From: DATLYH01 sp035575035
GTDB lineage: Bacteria > Planctomycetota > Planctomycetia > Gemmatales > Gemmataceae
DNA length: 17,139 nt
Assembly (NCBI GenBank): GCA_035575035.1
Contig: DATLYH010000095.1
Location: 1-17,139, forward strand
Direction: 5' to 3'
The first letter of the stretch is position 1. The number at the start of each line of letters is the position of its first letter. This document shows positions 1-7,240 of the stretch, piece by piece. A program made the position numbers and the translations under genes. A model generated the notes under the pieces. It ran no database searches. It had not been told where the DNA came from and was given only the letters and a program-made list of their open reading frames with translations.

Positions 1-191
1 CGGGTGGCAGTCAGGGTGCCGGCGGCCGGATCAATCGCCTCCACCCGCCAGCGCGGCAGGGACCGCACGGCCGCCTCAACGCGAGCCAGGGCTTCGGCAA
101 GCGGCAGGGGCAGCTCCAGCGGCGCTAGGGCCGGGTCGCCCGGTTCGTCCGTGTCGGCCCAGTTGCGGGTCAGGGCATGAAGGAGCCTCAT
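1..191 (-). CDS. DUF1499-family protein, 3' part cut by window edge
   Basis: An open frame of 63 codons starts at ATG (complement 189-191) and is still open at the left edge. The visible protein starts MRLLHALTRNWADTDEPGD. It continues with a segment resembling the DUF1499 pattern: a helix RVEAAVRSLPRWRV, then a turn AIDPAAGTLTAT. In that family a conserved Trp/Arg stretch precedes a 'D...G.I.A' strand. The function of the family is not established. The gene lies 31 bp after the sulfite reductase stop on the same strand, so co-transcription is likely. No good ribosome site is seen before the ATG, which suggests coupling to the upstream gene. The family call rests on a short stretch and is moderate. 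Confidence 0.6.
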   Translation of the reverse strand, partial: MRLLHALTRNWADTDEPGDPALAPLELPLPLAEALARVEAAVRSLPRWRVEAIDPAAGTLTAT

Positions 192-222
192 GAGAGAGGG
201 CTGATCGCTCCGAGCAGTGGTC

Positions 223-2655
223 TTAATCGGCGTATCCTTCGTAAGCGATCTGCCGGCGCACCGCGGTCCCGGACGGGGCGTCGGCCGCCCGTCGGTCGCC
301 CTCATAGAAGAAGATCACCGTCCGGGCGACGCGGCCATCAGGGTGGTATTCCCGGCGGAGGTCGCGCCGCTCGTGGCCGGGTGGGCCGACGTAGTAAGTG
401 TCACTCACTTTGCGGGCGGCATGCAGACGGACCGGATCGACTTGCCCGAGGTAGACGGCCTCGCGTCGGAGCGGGTCGCCGCTGCCGGCCGCGGCGGCGC
501 GCAGGTCAGGACCGTAAAAGTAGACTACCGTCTCGCGCACGCTGCCGTCGCTGTTGTAGCGGAAGGTGAAGTCGGCCCGCTCCTCGCCCATGCGGCCGGC
601 TAGGAAGGTCTCACTCTGCCGGGCTGAGGCTGCCTCCAGCGGCCGCGGCTGGACTTCCGGTTCGGCCAATGCCAGCGGAATAAGCTGCGTCTGCGGCTGG
701 ATCAGGGCGGCACCGTCGCTCACGATCTGACGCGCCGCCGTCCCGTGGCCGTTGCCGATCGCCGCGCCTGCCGCCACCACGGCCGGCTCGGCCCCGTTGG
801 CGTGAGCGCCGTTGGCCTCGGCCGGCTTCGCCGCGGGAGCATCGTCGCAGGTCGGCGCCGGCTCAGCGTCGGCCGCCTTGCCGTGCGCCTTCCGCTTGCC
901 GTCGGCTTCGGCGGGGAGCAGGGCCTGGAGCTTCTCCGCCCCCAGACGCTGGCAGTAATCGCCAAAAGATTCGCCAAGCCGGCGCTCCCGGCGGAAGTGC
1001 TCCAGCAGCGGTACCAGGGTCGGCACGATCTCGGCACGAGGGACCAGATCCTTGAGCATGAAGTTAAGCCGATGGCCGAGCACATGGCCGCCGACGTAAA
1101 GCGTGTACTTGTCGCCCGAACGGCCGACGATGCCAATGTCGCTCTGGTAGGGACGGGCGCAGCCGTTGGGGCAGCCGGTCATGCGGACGCTCAGCCGTTC
1201 CTCCTTCAGCCCCAGCCGCTCCAGGGCCTGCTCCAACTCGTCGAGGATCCCCGGCAGCACCCGCTCCGACTCGGAGATGGCCAGTCCGCAGGTTGGGATG
1301 GCGGGGCAGGCCAGGCTGTGCCGCCGCACCACGGAGATGTCGCCGGGGAGTTTCACCCCGTGTTCTACCAGGGTACGTTCAACCTCGGCGAGAGCCTTGC
1401 CGTCCAGGTCGCACAGAAGGATGTCCTGCCCCGGTGTCAGGCGGACACCCGGTTGGAACTGCTCGACCAGCTTTCGCAGGGCGGTGCGCAGGCGCAGGCT
1501 CCCTTCATCCTTGATCCGGCCATTCTCGACGCTGATGCCATAGTACCACTTGCCGTCCCCCTGGGGGTGCCAGCCGAGGTGCAGGTCGTAGCCGGTCACC
1601 TCGATCGGCCGCGGCAGATGGAGGACGCCGCCCATGTATTCGCTGAGCACCTCGCGGAACTTTTCGACGCCCCAGTCATGGACCAGGTACTTGATCCGCG
1701 CCCGCTTGCGGTTGGCCCGGTTGCCGTGGTCGCGGAACAACTTCACGACCGCTTCCGCCGTACCAAGCACCGCCGCGGCCGGGATATAGCAGATCGGCTT
1801 GGCCAGGTGGGGGAAAGTGTTCGCGTTGCCGTGGGTCATGCCCATGCTGCCGCCGACCAGCACATTGTAGCCGACGATCTTGCCCCCCTCGACAATGGCC
1901 AGAAACCCCAGGTCCTGACCATAGACGTCGATGCAGTTGTCCTCGGGCAGGGCGAGACCGGTCTTGAACTTGCGCGGCAAGTAGACCTTGCCGTACAGCG
2001 GCTCGAGGTCGGCCGCGGCGGTCGGGTCATCAACGAGGGGCTTGCCGTTGAGCCAGATCTCGTAGTAGGCGCGGGTGCGGGGAGCAAGGTGATGGGCCAA
2101 CAGCCGGGCCGTCTCCTGAAGCTGGGCATGGATGCCATCGTGATGCGGCGCGGGGCAAGCCATGACATTACGCTCCACGTCGCCGCAGGCCCCTAGGGTG
2201 GTCAGCAAGCAGGCATTGATACCGGCGATGGTATCCTTGAGGTGTTTCTTAAGTACACCGTGGAACTGGATCCCCTGGCGCGTAGTGATACGGAGAGTTT
2301 GGTTGCCGTAGGCGCCGGCCAACTCGTCGAGGGCCAGGTATTGCTTGGCGGTCAGCCGGCCGGCGGGGATGCGGCAGCGGACCATGAAGATGTAATGCTT
2401 GCCGACCCCCTCCTTGCTCCGGGTCTTGCGGGCATCCCGGTCTTCCTGTTGATAGGTACCGTGGAACTTCAGCAGCTGCTTGTCCTGTTCGGAGAAATGG
2501 TCGGTGTCCTTCAGCAACTCCTCGGCGATGCTGCCGCGCAGCTGCCGGCTGTTCTCCTTGATGACTTCCACCGCGGAGCGCTGGGGTGGGGCGGGGGCGG
2601 CCTTGGTGGTCGCCGCGTCGATTGCTTCGGGGGCGATGCGGGTTTCGGTGGTCAT
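223..2655 (-). CDS. sir: Siroheme/4Fe-4S sulfite reductase (plant/ferredoxin-type) with duplicated C-terminal extension
   Basis: Reduces sulfite to sulfide in sulfur assimilation, in the cytoplasm. Residues about 60-580 form a complete enzyme. A first ferredoxin-like half contains LRITTRQGIQFHG (121-133). Likely anion-binding residues are R162 (in DVERNV) and K229/K231 (in LPRKFK), by analogy with E. coli SiR R153, K215 and K217. The 4Fe-4S/siroheme cysteines are C450 and C456 (CPAIPTC) and C495 and C499 (CPNGC). The N-terminal segment FHGTYQQEDRDAR resembles plant ferredoxin-dependent enzymes more than CysI, but the electron donor is not visible here. Odd: residues 582-690 are Ala/Pro-rich linker, and 693-807 hold two copies of a roughly 45-residue unit not usual in the family. 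The ATG is well placed: AAGGA (complement 2662-2666) lies 6 nt upstream. Confidence 0.93.
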   Translation of the reverse strand: MTTETRIAPEAIDAATTKAAPAPPQRSAVEVIKENSRQLRGSIAEELLKDTDHFSEQDKQLLKFHGTYQQEDRDARKTRSKEGVGKHYIFMVRCRIPAGRLTAKQYLALDELAGAYGNQTLRITTRQGIQFHGVLKKHLKDTIAGINACLLTTLGACGDVERNVMACPAPHHDGIHAQLQETARLLAHHLAPRTRAYYEIWLNGKPLVDDPTAAADLEPLYGKVYLPRKFKTGLALPEDNCIDVYGQDLGFLAIVEGGKIVGYNVLVGGSMGMTHGNANTFPHLAKPICYIPAAAVLGTAEAVVKLFRDHGNRANRKRARIKYLVHDWGVEKFREVLSEYMGGVLHLPRPIEVTGYDLHLGWHPQGDGKWYYGISVENGRIKDEGSLRLRTALRKLVEQFQPGVRLTPGQDILLCDLDGKALAEVERTLVEHGVKLPGDISVVRRHSLACPAIPTCGLAISESERVLPGILDELEQALERLGLKEERLSVRMTGCPNGCARPYQSDIGIVGRSGDKYTLYVGGHVLGHRLNFMLKDLVPRAEIVPTLVPLLEHFRRERRLGESFGDYCQRLGAEKLQALLPAEADGKRKAHGKAADAEPAPTCDDAPAAKPAEANGAHANGAEPAVVAAGAAIGNGHGTAARQIVSDGAALIQPQTQLIPLALAEPEVQPRPLEAASARQSETFLAGRMGEERADFTFRYNSDGSVRETVVYFYGPDLRAAAAGSGDPLRREAVYLGQVDPVRLHAARKVSDTYYVGPPGHERRDLRREYHPDGRVARTVIFFYEGDRRAADAPSGTAVRRQIAYEGYAD

Positions 2656-2713
2656 CGCTGGTCCTTTTCGGCGACGGCTTCGACCGTCCCGTTGCTGACA
2701 CTCCGAGCCCCTC

Positions 2714-2770
2714 GGAGCCTGGAGCGTAAACGACGCGTCTGCTGTCCCCCTCGCTTACGCTCTGGGCTCC
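2714..2770. repeat. REP-like imperfect palindrome
   Basis: Two 20-nt arms (2714-2733 and 2751-2770) are inverted copies with 3 mismatches, separated by 17 nt. The right arm read on the minus strand contains GAGCGTAAGCGAGGGG. A separate perfect 7-bp hairpin (CTCCGAG/CTCGGAG, 2701-2717) overlaps the left arm. The element sits 58 bp upstream of the sulfite reductase start. It resembles the repeat at 11780-11799, so it is probably a dispersed genomic repeat rather than a gene-specific operator. It would lie in the 5' leader if transcription starts farther upstream. Confidence 0.6.
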
Positions 2771-3153
2771 GATTGATCCAGATCACTTCGGATTGGCCCG
2801 GATGGCACAACCTCCATTGGTCGCACAATGTCTACTAAGTTGATTACTATAGATAACTGTATGCAGGCGAGGCCAAAAAATCCAGTCTTTCTTGGACGGC
2901 TGTTGCTTTTTATCGGCCCCTGTCTGAACCGAGGTTGAAGCCTTTTCGGTGCGGGCAAAAGAGGAAGATTGAGCCGGCCGTGGCGAGGGCGACATGGCTG
3001 CGGAGAAAGCACCCGGTTGTTCGAATGAGGCAAGCGGGTGCCTTGCCGGCAAGGTCAAGTCGTCAGCAGGGGTATCCGAGTTCTTACGACAGCCAGTCGT
3101 CGGTTTCCTGTCCGGCGAGCGTCCCTGCTCTGCAACCTGGCGAGGACCAACCC
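2771..3153. promoter_or_regulatory. Divergent intergenic region with AT-rich stretch and 14-bp palindrome
   Basis: Together with the REP element this region separates the divergent sulfite reductase and the gene at 3154. The stretch 2830-2920 is much more AT-rich than its surroundings and is the likeliest place for promoters. On the minus strand TATAGT (complement 2847-2852 region) could be a -10 box, but no clear -35 accompanies it. A perfect palindrome CCTTGCCGGCAAGG lies at 3041-3054, and CATTG/CAATG half-sites at 2815-2830 flank 6 nt. Either could be an operator. Open frames across this stretch have no protein-like composition. No transcription-factor family can be assigned. Confidence 0.3.
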
Positions 3154-3696
3154 GTGGCCCCGAGCATCGCCACGCTCAACCTCGGCTTCCTGACAATCCT
3201 CCACGAGCCCAACGGTTACGTGGGGGGCTATCTGGTGACGAACGGCTGGGGTCGGCCGCTGGAGTTTCGCTTGAGCACCGCCGTCCAGCCCAACCGGGTG
3301 CAGCAGATCCTGTACGGGGGCACCCTGCAGTCGTACATCTGCGCCGACCTGATTGGCAAGACCTTGGTAGACAAGACGACCAGCGCGGCCCAGCTGATCG
3401 TCACCGATCATGAGCCGGTTCTCGACCTTCGGCTATGTCTGCAAGTTCCGGTGGTGTGGCTGGCGCGGCCGGACGATCCCTTGGCGGCGGCGATGCTTTC
3501 CGACGCCACCTGCGTCCGCTCCGCCAGCCGCGGCCGGGGACCGCTGTTGTGCCACCCGCGCTTCCGCGACGACGCCCCGGCCGTTCGTCGGCTGCTCGAC
3601 CACCTTGACCCTTCCTTTGACCTGGCAGAGCCGTTCGGCCGTATCCGCGAGGCGATCGGCGAGGCCCGCAAGATGGGAGTGACCGGCCGGAATTGA
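3154..3696 (+). CDS. Conserved-looking hypothetical protein, 180 aa
   Basis: I do not recognise this family. The frame is open from 2935, but the residues before 3154 look like translated intergenic DNA. Protein-like sequence begins at a GTG (3154-3156) with GAGGA (3142-3146) 7 nt upstream, so I start there. The N-terminal half alternates hydrophobic residues (TLNLGFLTILHEPNGYVGGY, then YLVTNGWGRPLEFRLS), suggesting beta-strands. It contains QPNRVQQILYGGTL, DLIGKTLVDKT and TDHEPVLDLR. Five cysteines are spread without a metal-site pattern. The C-terminal part is charged and probably helical. No signal peptide or membrane segment is seen. It is divergent from sulfite reductase and convergent with kynA (31 bp between stops), so it is probably a single-gene unit. 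Confidence 0.65.
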   Translation: MAPSIATLNLGFLTILHEPNGYVGGYLVTNGWGRPLEFRLSTAVQPNRVQQILYGGTLQSYICADLIGKTLVDKTTSAAQLIVTDHEPVLDLRLCLQVPVVWLARPDDPLAAAMLSDATCVRSASRGRGPLLCHPRFRDDAPAVRRLLDHLDPSFDLAEPFGRIREAIGEARKMGVTGRN

Positions 3697-3727
3697 CGGG
3701 CCGCGCTGCTTCGTCGCGTCGGAACCC

Positions 3728-4510
3728 TTACAACTTATGCCGGATGGCCCACAGGTCGGCGAACAGGGGATGGAACAGCGACTTCTTCAAAAACTCAACC
3801 CCGAGCGATCCGCCCGTGCCGCGCTTGCTGCCGATGGTCCGCTCCACCAACTTGATGTGGCGGTAACGCCACTCCTGAAAACCTTCGTCAAAGTCGGTCA
3901 TCAGCTCGAACAGGATCTCCAGGTCGGGCTGTGTCTTGTATAGCCGCAGGATCCCTTCTGCCACCGTTTCGTTGGGAATATTGGGCAGGGTGATGTCGCG
4001 GCCGCGCAGCTCGGGCGGGATCGTCACGCCGCGGTGCTCCAGAAACGTATAGAAGCAATCCACCACCGACGGCTCGTGCAGCCGCTTGACCAGCCGTTCG
4101 TAGTCGGGGGTGCCCGGTTTGTGGAAGCGGAGCATCTCGGCCCGCTTGTAGCCGAGGAGGAACTCGAACTCGCGGAACTGGGCCGACTGGAACCCCGAGG
4201 CGTTCTCCAGCCGGTCGCGGAAACTGCTGAACGACATCGGCGTCAGCGTCTCCAGGATGTCGATCTGTTCGACCATCACCTTCATGATGGTCCGTACCCG
4301 CTTGAAGGTGGAGATAGCGCCGTAGAGATGATTGTTGCAGAAATCGGTGCGAATCTTCTCCAACTCGTGCAGCTGCAGCTTGAACCACAACTCGTAGACC
4401 TGGTGGGTGATGATGAAGAGCATCTCGTCATGCTCGGGCGGCTGGGAGCGCGGCTGCTGTAGCTCCAGGAGCTTGTCGAGGTGCAGGTAAGTGGCATAGG
4501 TCAGGTCCAT
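3728..4510 (-). CDS. kynA: Tryptophan 2,3-dioxygenase
   Basis: Haem enzyme that opens the indole ring of L-tryptophan with O2 to give N-formylkynurenine, the first step of the kynurenine pathway. The 260-residue length fits bacterial TDO. Family landmarks: YLHLDKLLELQ near the N-terminus, HQVYELWFKLQLHELE (36-51) with active-site H36, SGFQSAQFREFEFLLGYK (105-122) with R113 as the likely substrate-carboxylate Arg, RYRHIKLVERTIG (215-227) with H218 as the proximal haem ligand, and GTGGS (231-235). These assignments are by analogy with the Xanthomonas enzyme. The ATG has AGAGGAG (complement 4519-4525) 8 nt upstream. It follows kmo by 35 bp on the same strand, so the pair is probably one transcript. 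Confidence 0.96.
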   Translation of the reverse strand: MDLTYATYLHLDKLLELQQPRSQPPEHDEMLFIITHQVYELWFKLQLHELEKIRTDFCNNHLYGAISTFKRVRTIMKVMVEQIDILETLTPMSFSSFRDRLENASGFQSAQFREFEFLLGYKRAEMLRFHKPGTPDYERLVKRLHEPSVVDCFYTFLEHRGVTIPPELRGRDITLPNIPNETVAEGILRLYKTQPDLEILFELMTDFDEGFQEWRYRHIKLVERTIGSKRGTGGSLGVEFLKKSLFHPLFADLWAIRHKL

Positions 4511-4545
4511 GGCCGGTCTCCTCTCTGTCGGCGTTCACTTTCGGC

Positions 4546-6027
4546 TCACCGCCAAGCACCCTCTCCGAACAGCAACCACAGCATGCCCAGGACGAGCAGC
4601 GCCAGCAGCCCGCTCAGGATTGCGCCGACAATGCGGTCCTGCCGTCGGGCCCGCCGCCAGGCGTCGGCATAGGGGATGCGGGTGAACTGGATCATCGTGT
4701 ACAGCGGCAGATACCAGCGCGGGAAGAGCTTGTGCAGGGAGTTCTCGAACCGCTTCCGCAAGAGGAAGAGGCGCGAGCCGACCCGATCACGCATCTCGAT
4801 GAAGTTCAACAGGCACAGCTCCGCCAGCGCGTCGGTGTGGATCTTCCGCCGGGCCTCGAAGTCGCGGAAGGCAGCCTCCCGGTCGGGGCCGTGGCGGGCC
4901 AGGCATTCGGCCAGTATGGTGCAGTCCTCGAAGGCAGCGTTCATCCCCTGTCCCAAAAACGGCACCACGGCATGGGCGGCGTCGCCGATCAGCACGATCC
5001 GATCGCGCACATGCCAGGGGCTACAGCGCACCGTCAGCAGCGGGCCGACCGGATTCTTGCGGTACTCCTCGGCCAAGGCCGGCATCAGCGGCAGGGCATC
5101 GGGGAACTGCTCCTGAAAAAAGCGGCGCAACTCGGCTTCGTTCTGGAGAGCGGCGAAGCTGTTCGGTCCCTCGTAGGGCCAGAACAGGGTGCAGGTGAAG
5201 GAGCCGTCCCGGTTGGGCAGGGCGATCATCATGAACGACCGCCGCGGCCAGATGTGCAGGGCGTGCTTCTCCAGGCGGAAGCCGCCCCCCTCACCCCCTA
5301 CCCCTCTCCCCCCTTGGGAGGCGAGGGGAGCAAGCAACTCTCCTCTTTCGCCCGCTTCAGGGGCGAGGGGGGCAAGCAGTTCTCCCCTCGCCCCCGCCTC
5401 GGGGGAGAGGGGTTGGGGTGAGGGGGCCGGCGGGATGGTCAATTCCTTGTAGCCGTAGTCCAGATACTCCTGCTGGTAGTTGAAGCGCTCTTGCAACTGC
5501 ATCCTGGCGCGGACGGCAGAGTACACGCCGTCGGCCCCGATCACCGCGGTGCAGGGGACCCGGGAGGTTTGCATCGTCTGGTCGTCGATCAGGTCGATGG
5601 TGGCAGTTTCCAGGTCGATGCCGATGCAGCGCCGCCGGAAGAAGAGCCGCACCGTGGGATAACTCGCGGCGGCGTTGACCAGCAAGAGGTTCAGCCCGGC
5701 CCGCGAGATAGAGTTGATCGACTCGGAGTCGTCCTTGCCGTAGGGCTGGAAGGCAAGGCGGCCGTCGCGGTCGTGGATCATTCGGCCGCGCAGGGGGATG
5801 GCGGCCGCCAGCGCCGCGTCGGCCAGGCCGACCTCGCGCAGGGCATGGATGCCGCGGAGCGACAGGGCCAGGTTGATGGACCGGCCCGGCGGCGGCTCGT
5901 GGATGCGGGGATCGGGCCGCTTCTCGTAAACGTCCACGCGATAGCCGGCCTTGCCGAGGTAGCAGGCCATCAACGTACCGGCCAGCCCCGCCCCGACGAT
6001 GGTGAACTGTGGCGGTTCGTCGGGCAT
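4546..6027 (-). CDS. kmo: Kynurenine 3-monooxygenase with in-frame repeat insertion
   Basis: FAD-dependent hydroxylase converting L-kynurenine to 3-hydroxykynurenine with NAD(P)H and O2. I start at ATG (complement 6025-6027) because GGAGGA (complement 6034-6039) lies 6 nt upstream. The frame is open to 6060, but that extension is not needed. Landmarks numbered from this start (493 aa): dinucleotide fold GAGLAG near 12-17, DG motif IGADGVYSAVR near 163-173, and FAD-ribityl motif IGDAAHAVVPFLGQGMNAAF near 347-366. There is a hydrophobic C-terminal helix at about 468-488, so the protein is probably membrane-anchored, as eukaryotic KMO is. Odd: between YKELTIPPA and FRLEKHALHIWPR there are 47 extra codons encoded by a palindromic DNA repeat (5286-5426), with two tandem 16-residue units containing RGELLAPLA. 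The reading frame is kept. Kynureninase is not in the window. Confidence 0.93.
   Translation of the reverse strand: MPDEPPQFTIVGAGLAGTLMACYLGKAGYRVDVYEKRPDPRIHEPPPGRSINLALSLRGIHALREVGLADAALAAAIPLRGRMIHDRDGRLAFQPYGKDDSESINSISRAGLNLLLVNAAASYPTVRLFFRRRCIGIDLETATIDLIDDQTMQTSRVPCTAVIGADGVYSAVRARMQLQERFNYQQEYLDYGYKELTIPPAPSPQPLSPEAGARGELLAPLAPEAGERGELLAPLASQGGRGVGGEGGGFRLEKHALHIWPRRSFMMIALPNRDGSFTCTLFWPYEGPNSFAALQNEAELRRFFQEQFPDALPLMPALAEEYRKNPVGPLLTVRCSPWHVRDRIVLIGDAAHAVVPFLGQGMNAAFEDCTILAECLARHGPDREAAFRDFEARRKIHTDALAELCLLNFIEMRDRVGSRLFLLRKRFENSLHKLFPRWYLPLYTMIQFTRIPYADAWRRARRQDRIVGAILSGLLALLVLGMLWLLFGEGAWR
5286..5426. repeat. 141-bp palindromic repeat element inside kmo
   Basis: Outer arms 5286-5312 and 5401-5426 are near-perfect inverted copies (one 1-nt gap and one mismatch) of a C-rich sequence; on the minus strand it reads CCCCCTCACCCCAACCCCTC. 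Between them lie two roughly 48-bp direct repeats, each foldable as a hairpin (GAGGGG ... CTCC type). The sequence looks like the GC-rich dispersed palindromes normally seen between genes in planctomycete and other high-GC genomes. The length of 141 bp is an exact multiple of three, so the host gene stays open. No target-site duplication is evident. Confidence 0.85.
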
Positions 6028-6144
6028 GAACAATCCTCCCGGGACATCCGCCCAGAGCAAGCGACAAGAAGACCGAGGAGCAACGTGGAATCCAGGAGAT
6101 GGCTGCGTTCAACGCCCCGTTTCGTTCCTCTGTGCCCTCTTTTT

Positions 6145-6173
6145 ATTGTCATTGTTTAGCGGGTAGCCAACAA
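6145..6173 (-). promoter_or_regulatory. Possible promoter of the kmo-kynA unit
   Basis: On the minus strand TTGTTG (complement 6168-6173) and GACAAT (complement 6145-6150) are spaced by 17 nt, a reasonable but weak sigma-70-like match, about 118 bp upstream of the kmo start. The flanking DNA is locally AT-rich (TTTTTATTGTCATTG). This is a pattern match only. Confidence 0.25.
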
Positions 6174-6337
6174 GATAGGCCGTGGGAGTAGGGGGTCGCT
6201 GCAGGAGCGGAGGGGGTAGCTGACGAAAGCCCGCGCGGACCACACCTGCCGCGGGCACCTCGCCAGCCCTCAACTCAAGATGCCCTGCGCCACCGCACCT
6301 GCCGCCGTCCGGTTCCCGCCCCACCTTGCGATGCACC
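6174..6337. other. Intergenic stretch without a supported gene
   Basis: I see no protein-like frame here. A perfect 7-bp inverted repeat GCCCGCG/CGCGGGC (6229-6235 and 6250-6256) could form a hairpin. The right end may be further decayed RHS sequence, because fragment C fades out near 6338 without a clear border. Confidence 0.3.
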
Positions 6338-6501
6338 ACCGCCGGCGGCCGAGATGCGGGCAACCAACTAGTCGATGGCCAGTCCGTACAGATAGCGCGT
6401 TGTCAAAGAGCCATCCCCGACGAAGTCGGCCCAGAGTTGTCGCCGTCGTAGCCCGTCCAGCGCTGGCTCGGCCCCTGCGCCCCGGCGCCGGTGTAGTTGA
6501 G
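6338..6501 (-). pseudogene. RHS/YD-repeat core relic (fragment C) with frameshift and nonsense codon
   Basis: Read on the minus strand, one frame gives LNYTGAGAQGPSQRWTGYDG. After losing about one base near 6434-6437, a second frame gives LWADFVGDGSLTTRYLYG and then LAID, a TAG (complement 6368-6370), and LVARISAAGG. This is the RHS-core pattern 'YDG.n.WAD....G.l..RYL.G...D.L.AR', with TAG where CAG (Gln) is expected. Both lesions show it is dead. It belongs to a different part of the core from copies A and B. The adjacent insertion sequence (6554-7213) may have cut it off from its upstream part. Confidence 0.6.
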
Positions 6502-6553
6502 CGCCTCCTTGAGCCCGCACAAGTGTGCAGGCAAAAAGTTTTTGATACCGACC

Positions 6554-7213
6554 TGCTCTGTTGAATCCTTTGGGCGGTTGAGGTTGTCTCATCATGCAGG
6601 AAGACCAACCAACCACCCGACCGATGACCCAGTCGCCCCGCCAGCTCGCCCGCGAGGCCTTGGAGGTGGCCCGGCAGGCGCTGCCGGCCTACGCCTGCTC
6701 GACCAGCCGCCACAACTTCACCCAGGCGCAGCGGTGCGCCATCCAGGTCTTGAAGGCCTTCCTCACGACCGACTCCCGCGGCGGCGCTTCACCCTTTGGG
6801 GCCGTCGCCTGCCACACCACCAGCCACCTCATCGCCGCCGCGGTGGCGGTCGGCCTGACCCACGCGTCGCCGTTCTTCGACGACCGGGTGGGCGCGGCCG
6901 GCCAGCACGCACTGGGGGACCGGCTGCTGGCGGACGCCGCCTACGACGCTGCGGCACCGGCCGCCCGTGGCTCCAGACGCGCTACCGCCGGCCGATGGTC
7001 CGCTGCTTCCGCCCGAGGCCGAAGGGCAGCCGGCACCGGCGGGTTGACGGGCAGCGCGGGCAGGCCGAGAGCGTGTTCCGCCGCAACAAGCGGCTACTCG
7101 GCGCGGCGGTCTCGCTCGGAGGAGTCCCGCGAGCGCGAGTGCCTGCTCCGTGTCCTTACTCATAACCGGATGCTCCTGGCGGCCGCAGAAAACTAATGGT
7201 TTCAACAGAGCAA
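6554..7213 (+). mobile_element. Deletion-derivative insertion sequence with 15-bp terminal inverted repeats
   Basis: The ends are TGCTCTGTTGAATCC (6554-6568) and the inverse of TGCTCTGTTGAAACC (7199-7213), matching at 14 of 15 positions. They enclose the decayed transposase at 6594-7196. At 660 bp the element is shorter than a full DDE-type IS would be, in line with the internal deletions seen in the protein. I see no convincing target-site duplication. It probably cannot move by itself, but its ends look intact and could be used by a related transposase. Confidence 0.7.
6594..7196 (+). pseudogene. Degenerate DDE transposase (IS4/IS5-superfamily type)
   Basis: N-terminal residues SPRQLAREALEVARQALPAY and FTQAQRCAIQVLKAFLTTD resemble planctomycete DDE transposases. 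The text then jumps to VACHTTSHLIAAAVAVGLTH, so the segment expected to hold the first catalytic Asp is missing. LLADAAYDA (ending about 6950) is followed, in another frame and after a second deletion, by TRYRRPMVRCFRPRPKGSRH and GQAESVFRRNKRLLGAA. The end RECLLRVLTHNRMLL (from about 7107) is back in the first frame. At least two frame changes and two internal deletions rule out function. The ATG at 6594 is probably the original start. Confidence 0.75.
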
Positions 7214-7240
7214 GCTAAAGTCAGTGCCATTCAACCGACG

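Noticed and set aside
745..2196. 483-codon plus-strand open frame opposite sulfite reductase
   Set aside because: Antisense shadow of a clearly coding gene in high-GC DNA; its translation has no recognisable domain.
2935..3153. N-terminal extension of the gene at 3154, in the same open frame
   Set aside because: Residues are basic and low in structure, like translated intergenic DNA, while the GTG at 3154 has a well-spaced ribosome site.
3697..3727. Terminator between the convergent genes at 3154-3696 and kynA
   Set aside because: No stem with a T-run is visible in the 31 bp.
6028..6060. Upstream start for kmo giving 11 extra residues
   Set aside because: The ATG at 6027 has a strong GGAGGA at proper spacing, and the dinucleotide-binding fold begins shortly after it.
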